Assembly: GCA_037975125.1 (NCBI GenBank)
Contig: JAJQOW010000014.1
Span: 3,249,286 to 3,313,285, forward strand
DNA length: 64,000 bases
Direction of reading: 5' to 3'
From: Latrodectus hesperus
Taxonomy: Eukaryota; Arthropoda; Arachnida; Araneae; Theridiidae
The translations under genes were made by a program, and so were the position numbers. The number at the start of each line of letters is the position of its first letter. The first letter of the stretch is position 1. Below are positions 32,031-44,510 of the stretch, piece by piece. The notes under the pieces are model-generated. The model was given only the letters and a program-made list of their open reading frames with translations, searched no databases and was not told the origin of the DNA.

Positions 32031-35000
32031 TTGTACACAAATATATAAATAAGTTTGAGAGAGGTAAAATTTCTCCTAAAGAAATATAAATTTAAAATTA
32101 GCATATTTAGACGATGTTAATCAAGAGCTTCTAATAATTTCATGTAAATGGAATTTATCATTCAAAACTTTATTGTATTTATTGAAGGAAAATTCCAACA
32201 ATTTCTTTTATATTGTAAAAGAAGTTATCATTGTTATCATAAAGCTCTTGTAAAAGGTTATAAATAGTTAATAACTAATATGATTTAATTAATATATGCC
32301 TGGAAAATATTTGGAAAATGTATTTTATAATAATACATATCTGATCATTATTAATAATGTACCAAGAAAAGAAGATAATATGGTATCATTGATAAAAGAT
32401 AATCGCTGTTTTCAAAAAGAATTTTCCCCTTCATTGATAAACATGTCACATAATTTATATCAACAAATTGTAAACAAGAATAAACACTATTTAAAAAAAG
32501 TTTATTTTTTTATTCTCATATAAAATATTTTATCCAATGCCTTTAAAATAAATAACTAAACTACATTCGATTAAAATGCTTTCTATAAGGTAAACTACAA
32601 CGAAATTAATATAAAGCTGAATTTTTTTTTTCAATTTAGGTACTTCAAAGGATAAATAAATTCCAAGAAATTACAATAATTATGTTTTTATCACTAGACG
32701 ATTACTTTACGTAAGTAAATATTTAAAATGAAAACCTTCTATGGAAGTAAAATTGCTCACTTTCCAGGTAGAATATGATATTAATTAAAAACAATTTATC
32801 ATAAGAAGCAAACTATATGCAGTTAATAAAAAGTTATATCGTATTTTAATATAAAATAAATGAACAAAACATGGATAAGTTTCAAAAGTTAGATTTATAA
32901 TTCTTGTCGCAAAAATGTAATAGATTTAATAGTAGATAAATTTGCTCAAAACTCTCATTTTGTGGTAGTAGTTATCAAATATTAGATTTCTTTTTCTCAT
33001 GAGAATAAAATCTGCTTATTAATTTATATTTCAAAACATTACTTACGTTGATTTTTGAAACTACTGACAACGCAGGAATAATTTTTATTAAAATCATTTA
33101 ATTTTAGTGTAATTTTCATCAAATTATACTTCTCCTTTTCAATATGTTCTAATATCGTAAACAAGAGTTCATATTTGCTAATTAAAAATATTGATTGTTT
33201 ATTATAATTCTCTACTCATCCATTTTAAAAGAAAATCAATTATAGAGAAATATTTTTCTTTTACCATAAGAAATCTCAAAGGAAAATTAATAATATACTT
33301 GTGCTCATAGTTTATTTATTTCCTTTATTTTTATAAAGAATTTTCATTCAAGGAAACTGTCGAATTTTTATATTAAGTTTACTACTTTAAGCGGAATTTA
33401 TAAAATTAAATGCTAAGACTTATGGGCATAAAAACAATACATTTCTAAAATTGAATAAAATTTTCAAAATTAATTCTTGCAAAATTTTCAAAATTAATTC
33501 TTCAAAAATAATTTAATTATGTTTTAATACATAAACACAAATTACATACGCTGATATATACAGAATATTAATATGTTGACTAAATTTTATTTAATAATAC
33601 TTTTATTTATTATAAAAATGGGATTATTTATTTTCATAATTGTTAATATAAAATGCTGAGATATGCATTACATTCAGTCATTAATTTGAAAAATATTCAT
33701 GCATAAAAATACCTGTATAAAAATCATTAATAGATTTTATTTTTCTCTCTCAATATGTATATATTATATTTTTAATTTAAACCATTATATCTTAAAATAT
33801 TGCCGTAAACCCCATTTTTGTAATCATAATTAATAAAATTGTGTTAAATATTATAGCAAAAGGAATGTCAAAATATGTTGCTCATTTTTATTCTTGTAAA
33901 AATATATTTGTTAAAAACTAATTGGTTGTTGTAAAATTAGTCGTTAAATTTAATGTAAAACAATGTAATGGATATGAAAATTAAAATTATATATAATTAT
34001 GGATGTATATACGCAATTCATGCATTTATTAATTAATCTGAAAAAAATAATATTAAATATTATAGGAGCAGGATTTGTCTATTAAATGATTTATCTACTA
34101 AAATTCTTAGCAAATAAGAAATATAGGAGGAAAGAAAGTGTGACATTTTATTTTATTAAAAATTAATACACATTAAAATAAATACAAAGGATAAGTATTC
34201 TTAACGCAATATTTAAGATAGTAAAATAAGAAGTGTGTTTTCATCTAAAGTGCAAGTATTATTTCACAATAAATTTTTCTCTCATGAGTGATAATTAAAT
34301 TATTCATTCAAAATTATAGTTTCATTGTCACTGCATGTCACGCAATGCACTCGATCATGGAAGAAAATTTATTTGACAGGCTCTCCAAATCTCATTTATC
34401 AGGAAGCATGGCTTCCATTAAATAATGGGGAAACTTTTATGACTGAAGTGTTACTGTAAAATGAACAGTATGTTTTGTCCTGATGACACATCTTCACTGA
34501 TAATTTCATGTATCAAATGTTACATATTAAAACTGTATCGTCATGAAAAAATGCTTATAGTATATTTTCAATATTTAAACTCATTTCATCGATAAAGTTT
34601 GAAGTTCTTTTATTTCTTTGTTTTATCCACTATTGATTATATCATAAATTCTTGGTGATCATACATATAAATTAAATAATGCCCACATATTTATATTTGA
34701 TTGGATGTAAAAATATTCTAATCATCTTTGTATAATTGTTCGAGTTTTTAAGAATAATTGCAAGACAATTTAATTCGTTACCCATAAGAAATTATGCGTT
34801 ACTATAAGCATTTAAGTAATAAATTATGAGATTCTAATATAGTGAGAGATGATGCCTCATTGCAATTATATAAGACCATAATACTTGCTGGTGCATTTTT
34901 CTCTCATATTATCAAGTATTTCTTATAAACAAAATTACAGAAATAAAGTGTTTCTATATTTGATCTGCAGCCTTTGAATTTCTTTACAGTTTACAATGCG

Positions 35001-38000
35001 TTATAATATTTTTCTAGTTTGGCAATTTTAGTTTTCAGTTACAACATTCAACGCCATACGTCTGAGTACATTTTATAGTCGACTGACCTTAGAGTTCCAT
35101 TAAATTCAATTTCAAAAACTTTGGGACACAATCAAGTTATTAAATATCAGTATTTTTCAATTTTCCACAACATCGATGTATAATTTGTAAAGATCTTATT
35201 GTATGCAATGGTGTCATGAAGTAAAAAACAAGTGGATATTTCATTCCTAAAAAGATCCACGAATGATAAAGGATATTTTTTTAAAAAAAGCATTGTTAAA
35301 CGAGTGACATGTCTTGAAAAATGTGGAAGTCAATATAGAAGAACCAGTTTTGATACCGGTTCAAAAGAGAAATACTATATTGTCAGAATGCCTTTTTGGG
35401 TGTTATATAAAAGAGTATGGTTGTTTTATGTTATTTCTACCGGCCTATACGTCACAATGTCAATCAGTTAAATTTGCTTACATCCAATATGTAAATTTTG
35501 CTTGATATCTAATCTTCTCATGTTGCTTTTTTCTCTCACACATAGAAAAACATGTCTAAGATAGACATTTTACTGTGATACTTCTGATTGGAAAAATAGA
35601 CCACTAATGAATAGCTTCCTTATTACCATAAAATATTAAAACTGTCATTCATTTTACTACCGATGTCCCCGGCGATTTGCTTAATGATTATTTACCTAAA
35701 AATGTAATATAATTTAATAGCTTCTAATACACACAAAGTTAAAATAAATAAATATCTACATCAAATTTTAACTACAATTATATTTCACGATTTTAAAATA
35801 CTGTATATTTATTGTCTACAATAGCTGTAATTTTATTTTATTGATTTCCTTTTTGTTTTCCCTTAACGAAGATAAAATTAAAATTATTGAAAAAAATAAA
35901 GTTTTTTTAAATTATTTGCATTTAGAATTTAGAGAACAATATTTAATGGATAATATAATACCAAATATTACCAAAACTTTTTATCTAGGCATTTTCACAA
36001 ATAACTTTAATACTTATTGTACAAAACACTAAAAATTTAAGCTGTCTATTTCATGCTAAAAATATCTGAAATCAATAAATAAAAAAGGAACAGAAATATT
36101 TTAACATAACATGCTAGCTTTATTGGTTATGTTTTCCTACTGAATCTTCATTAGATGTTTTATACAAAGCATTAGAGAAGCATCTCTTAAGGACTTTTTT
36201 TAATTAAAAATATTTCCTTTAATATAACATTTCAATAAATATATTATAATACGCATTATTGAAACATTTATGTGAATTTAATCAATTAACTTTGAATACT
36301 TTCACTCCTGATGTTGCATTTTCAATATTACAAATATGTTATATTCATTGTACAGCCTATAAAAACTAATCTTTACAACCTTAGCAATTTTTTTAAAATT
36401 TTAAATATTTAATATTTTATTTTAATTTGTGATGCAGAAATTCAATAGATTTCATACAAATGGAAAAACACCACTGTTAATTATCGCCTTATGATTTGAT
36501 TCTTATTGTACTTTTAATCTTTTTAAGTTCAGAATTGGAGGTAGGCCAAAGTAAGTATATTTTATTATTCTTGTATATTCCTTTTCTACTAAAATTCAGA
36601 ACAACTATATTCATTCTTCCTCATTAGACATTAAAAGAGTAAGTTCTGTGCATAATTTCCTCAACGAATCGTTTTCCTCTCTGCAGTTGTAAAGTCTTAA
36701 ATTACTTACAATATTTAGCATGAGAACTATGCCATAATTTTTGAATTCATATAAGATGAAATTCATTTAATGATCATCTAAAATAATTTAAAAGTAATTC
36801 AATAATTTTTTAATTATATATAATATTTTTCATTTAGTTTTGTGCAAAAAATTTAATTACTGCTTTTATAATTTTCTTTTCATTTTTGAAATAATTTTGA
36901 ATGATATTTATAATTTACAAAACATAAACTATTTATTTTGTAAATAAATATATTTTTTAGAAATAAACCAATGGATGCAATCAGGCATTTTTTAAAGATA
37001 AATTTTCGTAAAAGATGAAAATGTAAAGATAAAGAACTCATTTATTGCTTCTAAAGTAATATTTCTCATGAAGTAATAAATGATTTATTTCTTTAAATTT
37101 TCAAGTAATACTTGATAACTATTGTACAGGTTTTAAGAGATACATAATAAGGATTCATATAAAATTGCATGATTTTGGAATTAATTCTTTTTAAATAAAA
37201 CATTTCAATTTATCAGAATTTTCTGGTAACTGTTGAAATGTTTTATATTTTTTAAGTAGGAATTTATCAATTTTTAACTTATTTAAAATTATCTTCATCA
37301 AGCAGTTTTTTCTTTATTCTTTATCAATTTTATTGCATTAAGTTTTGTTCTCTAAAAGATACTTTAAGCGAAGAGATAAAAACTAAATATCAGGACGCAA
37401 ATATGTAAAAAATAAAAACTTTTGTATAAAATTCTTTTACTGTTGAACATACCAAATTATATTTTGATAACATTAATAATGCAAAATATTTTTGGACATC
37501 TTCAATAATCAATAAATTTATAGCCTTTGCTTATTTTAATTATAAATTGTAAAATTATTTATAAGTAACCCGTTTAGATAAAAAAATTAAATTAATATGG
37601 TGCGAACTGTGCAATACCTATATATAATTTTTTAATATAGTTGAATAAAATATAATGTTAAGGATATAATTCTCATTGTTTTTCTTCAATTCATTCAGGA
37701 TATAATTTATTACCTTTGCATATGTAAATATTAGTAAACATATTTAATTAACTAGTTTCTTCATTTTATAGCTTGCTTATGTAGTGCGTATTTTGCATAT
37801 CTATTGAAACCTCAATATCTATCAATATGCTTAAAGAATTTTTAATTCATGTTCAATTGTATTGCATTATCTTTATTTATAGAAAACAATAGGTCTTTTT
37901 GTTATAAGTGCAATTTCATTGTATGAAATTGTCACACACACCTTTTATTTCTTTATTTCCAATCATAAATTTTAGAAACAAATTAATTGTAATGCACTCG

Positions 38001-38202
38001 CATCCAAATAAAATGAATGCTTAACTTTATGCATGTGAAAATTTATTATTAAAATCAAAAATTATTTATAATATGGAGTCAGAAAAGTTTTCATTATACA
38101 TATGAAAGTTTATCAGGGAACATTCAAGCAAACAGACTTACGGGCACGTATTTTAGCTTAAAAAATATGCTAAAAAAGGCTTGAAACTTTGCTTCCCTTA
38201 CG
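32031..38202. other. Long AT-rich non-coding block
   Basis: About 6 kb without a supported gene. Open frames at 32296-32523, 35232-35505 and 35841-36032 have no recognisable motif; the second is two overlapping frames, so at most one could be coding. A local direct repeat of aaaattttcaaaattaattctt lies near 33460-33505. Somewhat less AT-rich patches at 34320-34520 and 35230-35470 are unassigned. Confidence 0.5.
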
Positions 38203-38250
38203 TTATTGGATCAGAATTATTTAAAATTAATAATAATTCTGATCCAATAA
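38203..38250. repeat. Perfect 19-bp inverted repeat
   Basis: ttattggatcagaattatt (38203-38221) is exactly complementary to 38232-38250, with a 10-base spacer. It would form a strong hairpin in either strand. No flanking element is visible. Confidence 0.9.
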
Positions 38251-38827
38251 TCAAATTACTTTTTTCAAGTCATGTTTTATCATTAAGAATGATTTTAAAT
38301 TAATTTAACATGATGAACTTTCAGATAAAATTATATTTTTAGACATATATGTTGTTTTTAACTACTTTCAATTGAAATAAAGTGAATCATAATATAAAGA
38401 TGATGCCAAATTTCAAGCATGTAATTATTTTATCATTTCAATTTTAATTTTTTTTATTTGAAATGAACCAAAGTTTTAAAAAAACCTTTTATTATATTTT
38501 ACTCAAATAGAGAATTATATGACGTTTTCATTTAAAATTTTTTAAACAAATGTATTCAATTTACGAATTTCTGTTACTAGCAATATATAATTATTTGCAT
38601 TGTAAAACAAAAAATAATAGTAGTACATTTAAAAAATATTTCTGCATTTATATTTGAATATATAAGTAAATGAGCAAACAATTATGTTAATCAATAAATC
38701 TCAACCAAGTATGAAATACTGATAGATGGATAGTTTTTCTGAGTTCTGCTTAGAAATGCACCATAATTTGTTTACATTTCGATATTACTAATTGCGTGTC
38801 ATATAGAGGAAAGATATTGTGAATAAC
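38251..38827. other. AT-rich non-coding DNA
   Basis: I see nothing supported here. Confidence 0.6.
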
Positions 38828-38862
38828 TTTTCTTTCTTTCTCTTTCTCTCTCTCTCTCTCTG
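38828..38862. repeat. (CT)n/(TTTC)n microsatellite
   Basis: A pyrimidine run: ttcttt units, then about nine CT repeats. Confidence 0.9.
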
Positions 38863-39935
38863 AAAGAAATGTTACAGTTACCTACATTATATTCAGTAAT
38901 ATTCATGTCTCGGAATTTTAGTGTCAACTGAATGCGAAATTAATGTTAAATGATTTTTATTCACGTTAAGTTTAAAACTACATCCAAGAGAAAAAATTAA
39001 AATCAGATTTGTATTAATTCTAAATAGTGCATGTACTGAATGAATAAAATGCATTATATCTGAATTTCGTCCTTGAATAAAATTAAGTGATTCAAATATT
39101 CAGTCAAAAAAAATATATCATTGAAAAGTTCACAAATGAAACTGAAACTCTCAAAGTCTAATATACCACTATATAATGTCTACAACTGACACTAACAATG
39201 TTATATAGTGTCTATTGATTTGTTATATAGTGTCTATTGTATTTTCTATTATAAAAAAGGTTCAATTTAAATAACTTAAATATGTTAGATGTTGCATTAT
39301 ATCCCACAAATCAATTGATTTATATGAATTGTGCATATTAGTTTACCATACAAATAATAGGAAAAGTTAATATTGTCTCAAGAATTTTTAATTCATTTAC
39401 ATGAAAACGCCGTTGTGTTTTACATTTATTTATAAAAATTCTTTTACGAAAAGTTTTTCAATACCAACACTAGAGGCTTTATGTGGCCATATAACTCAGT
39501 CATTATATAAAATGACAATCAAATACGAAGACTTTGCAATTATTTTCAACACTTGCAGATGTAAAAAAATAGACATGTTTAAAATCATGAAAAATATGAA
39601 CCCTAAGATAATGACTTTACAAAATATTTAATTTGTTCTAGATTAAAAATGCTTATATTATATCATTTTAATATGACAACTGCCATAAAATGTATCAGAT
39701 TTATTGTATTTTTCATGGAAAACATTTAATTTAGAAATTACATTACAATAAAGGAAATGATTTATTAATCACTCTCTTAGAATAATTTAATGAACATAAT
39801 CCAATAGAATTAGATTCATTAAACATTAAAATTAGCCATTCCATTTCTCACTAAAATCAGTAGTTTCAAACTAATCCAAGTAAAGAATGAAATATTTATT
39901 AATTACTTAAACGATTTATGTTTAAAAAAATACTT
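38863..39935. other. AT-rich non-coding DNA with a short duplication
   Basis: tgttatatagtgtctattg occurs twice, at 39199-39217 and 39221-39239. The first copy also pairs with cactatataa upstream. The 76-codon frame at 39401-39631 has no recognisable motif. The last four bases (actt, 39932-39935) are the left target duplication of the Gypsy element. Confidence 0.55.
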
Positions 39936-40029
39936 TGTGGGAGCACTACATAATAATTAACATTTATAAGCCAGCAGTGGCAACATTTTGAATGTTAACG
40001 CGCCAACAATCTAAACGAGCAGCATTATG
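39936..40029 (+). repeat. Gypsy 5' LTR, left part (94 bp)
   Basis: Matches the first 94 bases of the 3' LTR (54451-54544) at about 84 positions. It ends at cgagcagcattatg, where the non-LTR insertion begins. Confidence 0.92.
40018..40029. repeat. Target-site duplication of the non-LTR insertion, left
   Basis: agcagcattatg, identical to 51274-51285. It occurs once in the uninterrupted 3' LTR, which confirms the empty-site sequence. Confidence 0.93.
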
Positions 40030-40031
40030 GA

Positions 40032-40252
40032 GGGCGCTCCGTGGCTGAGTGGTCTAAAGCATCACCGCTAATCGCTTGAGAGCGTAGGAGTGTGGGTTCG
40101 ATTCCCACCATGGCCCTGGGTGTTTTCTTCGTTATTCTTCTGTGGTTGTACATCTGTCATTGTGCTATTTGTCCTATTATCGACGAAGACTTACAAGCGG
40201 ATCTCAAGAATCAAGCATACAAGTCTGAATATATGTAATGTAATAAAATAAA
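40032..40252 (+). mobile_element. tRNA-Ser-derived SINE at the 5' junction
   Basis: Starts gggcgctccgtggctgagtgg with a perfect A box (tggctgagtgg) and a perfect B box (ggttcgattcc, near 40096). Before the B box it has a long variable arm, and gctaatc at the anticodon position recalls tRNA-Ser(GCU). The acceptor and anticodon stems no longer pair fully, so it is not a working tRNA. An unrelated body and an ataaaataaa tail follow. cattatgga occurs on both sides (40023-40031 and 40253-40261), fitting a separate 9-bp duplication. The alternative is that it was joined to the non-LTR element by template switching during insertion. Confidence 0.75.
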
Positions 40253-40261
40253 CATTATGGA

Positions 40262-40508
40262 TTGGAGAATTTAGTTTCAGCGTTGGTTTTTGTTGTGTGG
40301 AGAAAGTTGCTGACTCTTACCGGTACGTACATACTTCTTCGAACTTTATTAGCTTTGAGAAGAACTCAAGCAATATATTTTAATTTATTTAAGCTTGTAA
40401 GAATTCGGAAATTCCAATAAGATTATTTTATAAATTAGTTTATTAGTTTCAAGCTCAAGTAGTTCTATAGTTTATTTCCTCAAGTACGTACAAGATGTTA
40501 TATTCAAA
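40262..40508 (+). other. 5' UTR of the non-LTR element
   Basis: About 250 bases between the SINE and the ORF1 start codon. No motif is recognised. If the SINE is an independent insertion, the element begins at about 40260. Confidence 0.5.
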
Positions 40509-41720
40509 ATGACAGACTTAAAGAAAGAAACACCATTTATAGAATGTGAATATCGCATACCAAAACATGCATCGAACTCTATATTAGACTATGATGATAA
40601 TACACATCTAGCTATACAATTAGCTTCAGAAGCTGGAATTTCAAACTTCGCAGTGTTTTTGTGTCCTACAGCAGGATATGCCTCAGTTCCTAAGAAGCCT
40701 TCACAGTTAAAATCTGAACTATTAAACGCTATTTCAAACAAAAATGGGATTGAAGAAGTCAGACATACTTGAAACGGAAAACTAATTATTCACACAAATG
40801 ATTATAAAACTGCAACATAAATTTGTAAAATCGTAACAGTATTAAATGTCCCTGTGACTCCCCAATTACAAATTGAACAATATACTACGACATTCATTAT
40901 CCCGTACATATCAGTGGACGAAATTCTAGAAAATTTAGCATTAGAAATTGAAAATAACGGCCTTATTGTATCTCAAATACGACGTTTCAATAAAAGGGAT
41001 CTTCTGAACTTTCAGAAACGATCTTGGTAAGTATCTGCGGACATAAAATCCCGTCTCAATTTAAAGTATTTTTATCTATTGTAAACATAAAGATTTGTGT
41101 GGATAAAGTTCGTCAATGTGGAATTTGTTTTAAATTTACATATGCCACAAAAAATGTAAAGTACAACAGCTTTATGCAGACTCTGTGGCTCACATCACAA
41201 TAATGATCCTTGTTCAACTAAAGTCCCATATTGTATAAACTGCAAAGGACCTCACGCTTCAGATGATCCTTAATGTTCATCTCGTGAAGAAGAAACTCGG
41301 TTTTTAAAATTTAAGGAAATAAACCATATTTTATTGAAACAAGAAGACAATTGAAAAGCTCTAAAACCAGTTTTCTACAATTGTAAAGTCTAATTAACCA
41401 TCAGAAAATACTCATGCTAAAATAAATGATATAGTCACCTCAATACTTACGAAATTTGAAGAGTCAGTAGACAAAAAATTGTAGCTAATCAAACCCAACA
41501 AGAAGCCATTCTTAATAATATTTTCCAAAAATTTGAAGAAACTGTAAGAAAATTTTTGGAACTAGAAGTCTCTCGTCATCCCCTGCTAGAAGGAAAACTC
41601 GGAAAAGTAGTCGAATCCAAAAACAATCATCAAACCCTAGTAATAGTGACATTCATTTCAATCCAATTTTACCTGTGAACAGTGTATTTAATTTTAGTAA
41701 CTCTCCTGAAGAGCAGTAAG
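40509..41720 (+). pseudogene. Non-LTR ORF1 (gag-like, zinc knuckle), broken
   Basis: In the intact element ORF1 binds the RNA as a chaperone. The first open piece runs MTDLKKETPF to IEEVRHT (40509-40772). A stop follows, then the coding signal continues in pieces, with a typical VDEILENLALEIENNGLIVS (about 40917) and RRFNKRD. Zinc-knuckle remnants lie at about 41110-41290: CGICFK, CRLCGSHHNNDPC, and CINCKGPHASDDP followed by a stop and CSS. The remainder to about 41720 is a Lys/Glu/Asn-rich tail. At least four stops or frameshifts are present. The order and spacing of the knuckles fit ORF1 proteins of arthropod I/R1-type elements. Confidence 0.75.
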
Positions 41721-41849
41721 AAATAATTGAAAATGCAAAACTCAGAAAGGGAAGTAAAAAAATTTCCTAACAGATGGGACGCAACTTTTATCCTGGGTGC
41801 ATCAGTCCTTAGAAGTCAAATTGAAATCATAATAATTGTAACTTTTTTC

Positions 41850-42500
41850 ATGTTCTCATTAATTTCGTGGAATGCTGGTAGTGTTCTCAATAAGCGCCCA
41901 TAAATGAACTTCATTATTTTAACTCTGCAGCCGTTATTGCAATACCAGAAACTTGGTTAAAAAAATTGACAAGATATCTTTATTTAATAAAATAATCTTT
42001 CGTCAAGATAAAGAAGATAGCCGAGGTGGTGGCCTTCTCCTAGCAGTAAATAAAAACAGCAAGGGAGTTTTCTCCTATCCGTCTCTCAGATGATGGCAGA
42101 GAACTCTTAGCAGTCAAGATCACAGTGGCAACGCTTACAATAACTATTATTAATATTTACATTCCTCCTGGCAAATTTTCTTCAGAGTGGCTTCATAGCA
42201 TGATTCAAGGATTTCAGCCTCCTTATATCATCATAGGAGATTTCAATATTAGACATACATCATTAGGAAGCTATTCTACTTCATCAAGGTAAATGACCTT
42301 GAATGGATTCAGGAAAAGAATTGCTGCCTCTTAAACTCTGAAATTCTAACACATTACGGTCTACACCGTAAACCTTCACTCATTGATTTCACCTTTGTAT
42401 CACCAGACATTTATCACCTAAGTCATATTGAAGTTCACCCAGACTGTTTTGGAAGTGATCATTTACCATCTAAAACTAGCATAGCTATTGGAGATATTGA
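41850..42500 (+). pseudogene. Non-LTR ORF2, endonuclease part, broken
   Basis: Apurinic/apyrimidinic-type endonuclease, which nicks the target DNA in the intact element. Visible motifs are LISWNAGSVLNKR at the start (about 41856), IPETWLKK (about 41940), IINIYIPPG (about 42150), IIGDFNIRH (about 42230) and the C-terminal GSDHLPS (about 42450). The order is the usual one. Frames shift several times between motifs, so the domain is dead. Confidence 0.8.
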
Positions 42501-44224
42501 TCAACATATACCAAACAGATCACGTATCCTGTGGTCAGAATTCTTTGCTTCCATCAATACTAATCATGAAATTTCTAATCTTCACTCTATTGAACAATTC
42601 AATCATCTCTGCATAAATATACTTCACAAGTTTCAAAGATGGCAGAAAATTCCATGTAAACCTTATCCTCCATGGTGGTCTTCTAGATGTGGTTATCTCC
42701 TGGGCCAAAAAAGACATCTTTGGCGTAAAGCTAAACACACATGTGATAAGTACGTTTGGATGGCATATAAAAGAACTGCAGCAGAACTGCATCTACTACT
42801 AATATATCTCTCGAAAATATTGAGACAAAATAATAATTTCAGCTGGAACATCAAAAATTATTTTCAATTTATTAAAAAATCTCCAAAATAGAGTTGCAGT
42901 ATCTCCAACTTCACATATGATCCTATTACATAATAATTCTCCAGTGACAGATCCTACCCATCAAGCTAATGTGTTTACATACTTCTACACTCGTTCACCA
43001 ATTTTAGAGGTTATTCCACTGGATTTAAGTACAAGGGAGGATTTCTCTTACAATAAACTGTTTACTGCATCTGAACTGCAAGAAGCTTTGGCCAGATGCA
43101 AAAACTCGTCTGCTGGTCCAGATAAGATATCTGCAAAAATATTAAAAGGCATTATTACTACCAACCTAGACTACCTCCTCTCCCTGATAAATAAATCGTG
43201 GCTAACAGGTATTGTACCAGAAGTATGGAAATCCTCTATTGTTATTTCAATTTTAAAATCGGGAAAGATGGCCAATCTTGTGGCATCGTACCGTCCTATA
43301 TCTCTGACTAGTGTCATGTGTAAATTAATGGAAAGAATGATTTTGAAGAGATTTATTGACCATATATCAACCATGTCTTTCTTTCATCCCACTCACCATG
43401 GATTTCTGCTACATCGAGGTTGTGACATTATTTTATCCATCATTCATCATCACATAACTTCTGCCAGATCCTCTAGAAAATTTGTTGTTTTGGTAGCAGT
43501 GGATATTTCCCAGGCCTACGACTCAGTTTGGCCTAGTTTATAAATTACTTGAAGCAAACATCAAAGGAAACGCTTATTTGTGTGGATTCAACAGTTCATT
43601 ACAACTCGCTATTTTCAAGTAAAGTGGAGAAATAAGTGCAGCTATCTTCATCAGCCACCTCATATAGGGGAGTTCCACAGGGGAGCATGTTATCACCTTT
43701 CCTGTTCTCAGTGTTTATGGCAAACCTCTACGATATCCTTCTCCCTTACATTAAATGCTTCATGTACGCTGATGATATATTTCTGCTACATGAATCTGTT
43801 AACTTGAGAAAACTTCAGCAGAAACTAACATCTGCACTTGGAATATTACAAAATTGGTGTCAGGAATGGAAGTTATCGAGAGGCCCACAAAAATATTCTA
43901 TGATTAACTTTTCTTCAAAACGACAACACCTAATTGTTGTTCCTCAACAATCATCCTATATCCTGGAGTAAAAATATTCCAATTTTGAAATTACATTTTT
44001 CACACAATTTATCTTTCCGTCATCATTTTTAGTAAAAGAGAAAAGCTATATCAAAAAAGGTGAATGCTTTAAAATGTATGGCAGGTAATAGATGGGGTGC
44101 TCGTACTGCTCATCTTCAAGTTGTGAAACCATTTATTGTCTCCAGTCTGGATTATGGCTGTCATATATTTAGTTCAGCATGCACAACAAATCGCAAAATC
44201 CTTGAAACTATATATCACACTGCC
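42501..44224 (+). pseudogene. Non-LTR ORF2, reverse transcriptase part, broken
   Basis: Begins with the linker PPWWSSRCGYLLGQKRHLW (about 42670). The longest open piece (42917-43543) holds SSAGPDKISAKILKG, SYRPISLTSVMCKLMERM and motif A (DISQAYDSV), and ends at a stop after VWPSL. The next piece (43636-43971) holds motif B (RGVPQGSMLSPFLF) and the catalytic YADD (about 43760). The last piece (44060 on) holds the thumb (VVKPFIVSSLDYGCHIFSSA) and stays open up to the TTAA at 44225. Key aspartates of motifs A and C are retained although the frame is broken at least three times. Confidence 0.88.
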
Positions 44225-44228
44225 TTAA
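44225..44228. repeat. TTAA target duplication, left
   Basis: TTAA at the left edge of the inserted element; the right copy is at 49814-49817. Codons before it read HTA, and the first T starts a Leu codon. Confidence 0.85.
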
Positions 44229-44374
44229 CTGACTCAGCGGCGCAGAAAATCTCAAGAATCTGCGAAAAATATTTCCTCTTTAAAACCAGATGTACTACTT
44301 TTACCCACGTCCCTAAACTATACAAAAATCGTCGACTGTTTCCCATTCTGATTGGGAACATTTCCTAACCCCTG

Positions 44375-44510
44375 AAAACTGTCACATCGCTCAATTTAGA
44401 GGGAGGGGATGTCAGTTCCTACTAACTACCCTATCTAGGGTTGTATGTATTTGCCAGAAAGAATTGTACATCCCAATAAAAGTGGTTAAAACGAAAACGT
44501 ATATCTTTTT
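44375..44510 (+). other. Possible LTR or retroelement 3' end near the left terminus
   Basis: A frame reading DWEHFLTPENCHIAQFRGRG (44351-44410) ends in a purine-rich gagggaggggatgtcag stretch, followed by a compact stretch with an aataaa signal (44477). This is the layout of a polypurine tract and LTR start. No second LTR or target duplication is visible, so the call is weak. It may be internal sequence of the TTAA element. Confidence 0.25.

Noticed and set aside
35232..35505. Two overlapping plus-strand frames (79 and 63 codons)
   Set aside because: Composition is slightly coding-like, but the frames conflict and neither contains a recognisable motif. Not enough to call a gene.
40032..40115. 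A functional tRNA-Ser gene
   Set aside because: The A and B boxes are good, but the acceptor and anticodon stems do not pair properly, and an unrelated body and tail follow. A SINE head explains it better.
42535..43374. Minus-strand frames over the non-LTR ORF2
   Set aside because: Shadows of the plus-strand endonuclease and reverse transcriptase coding sequence.
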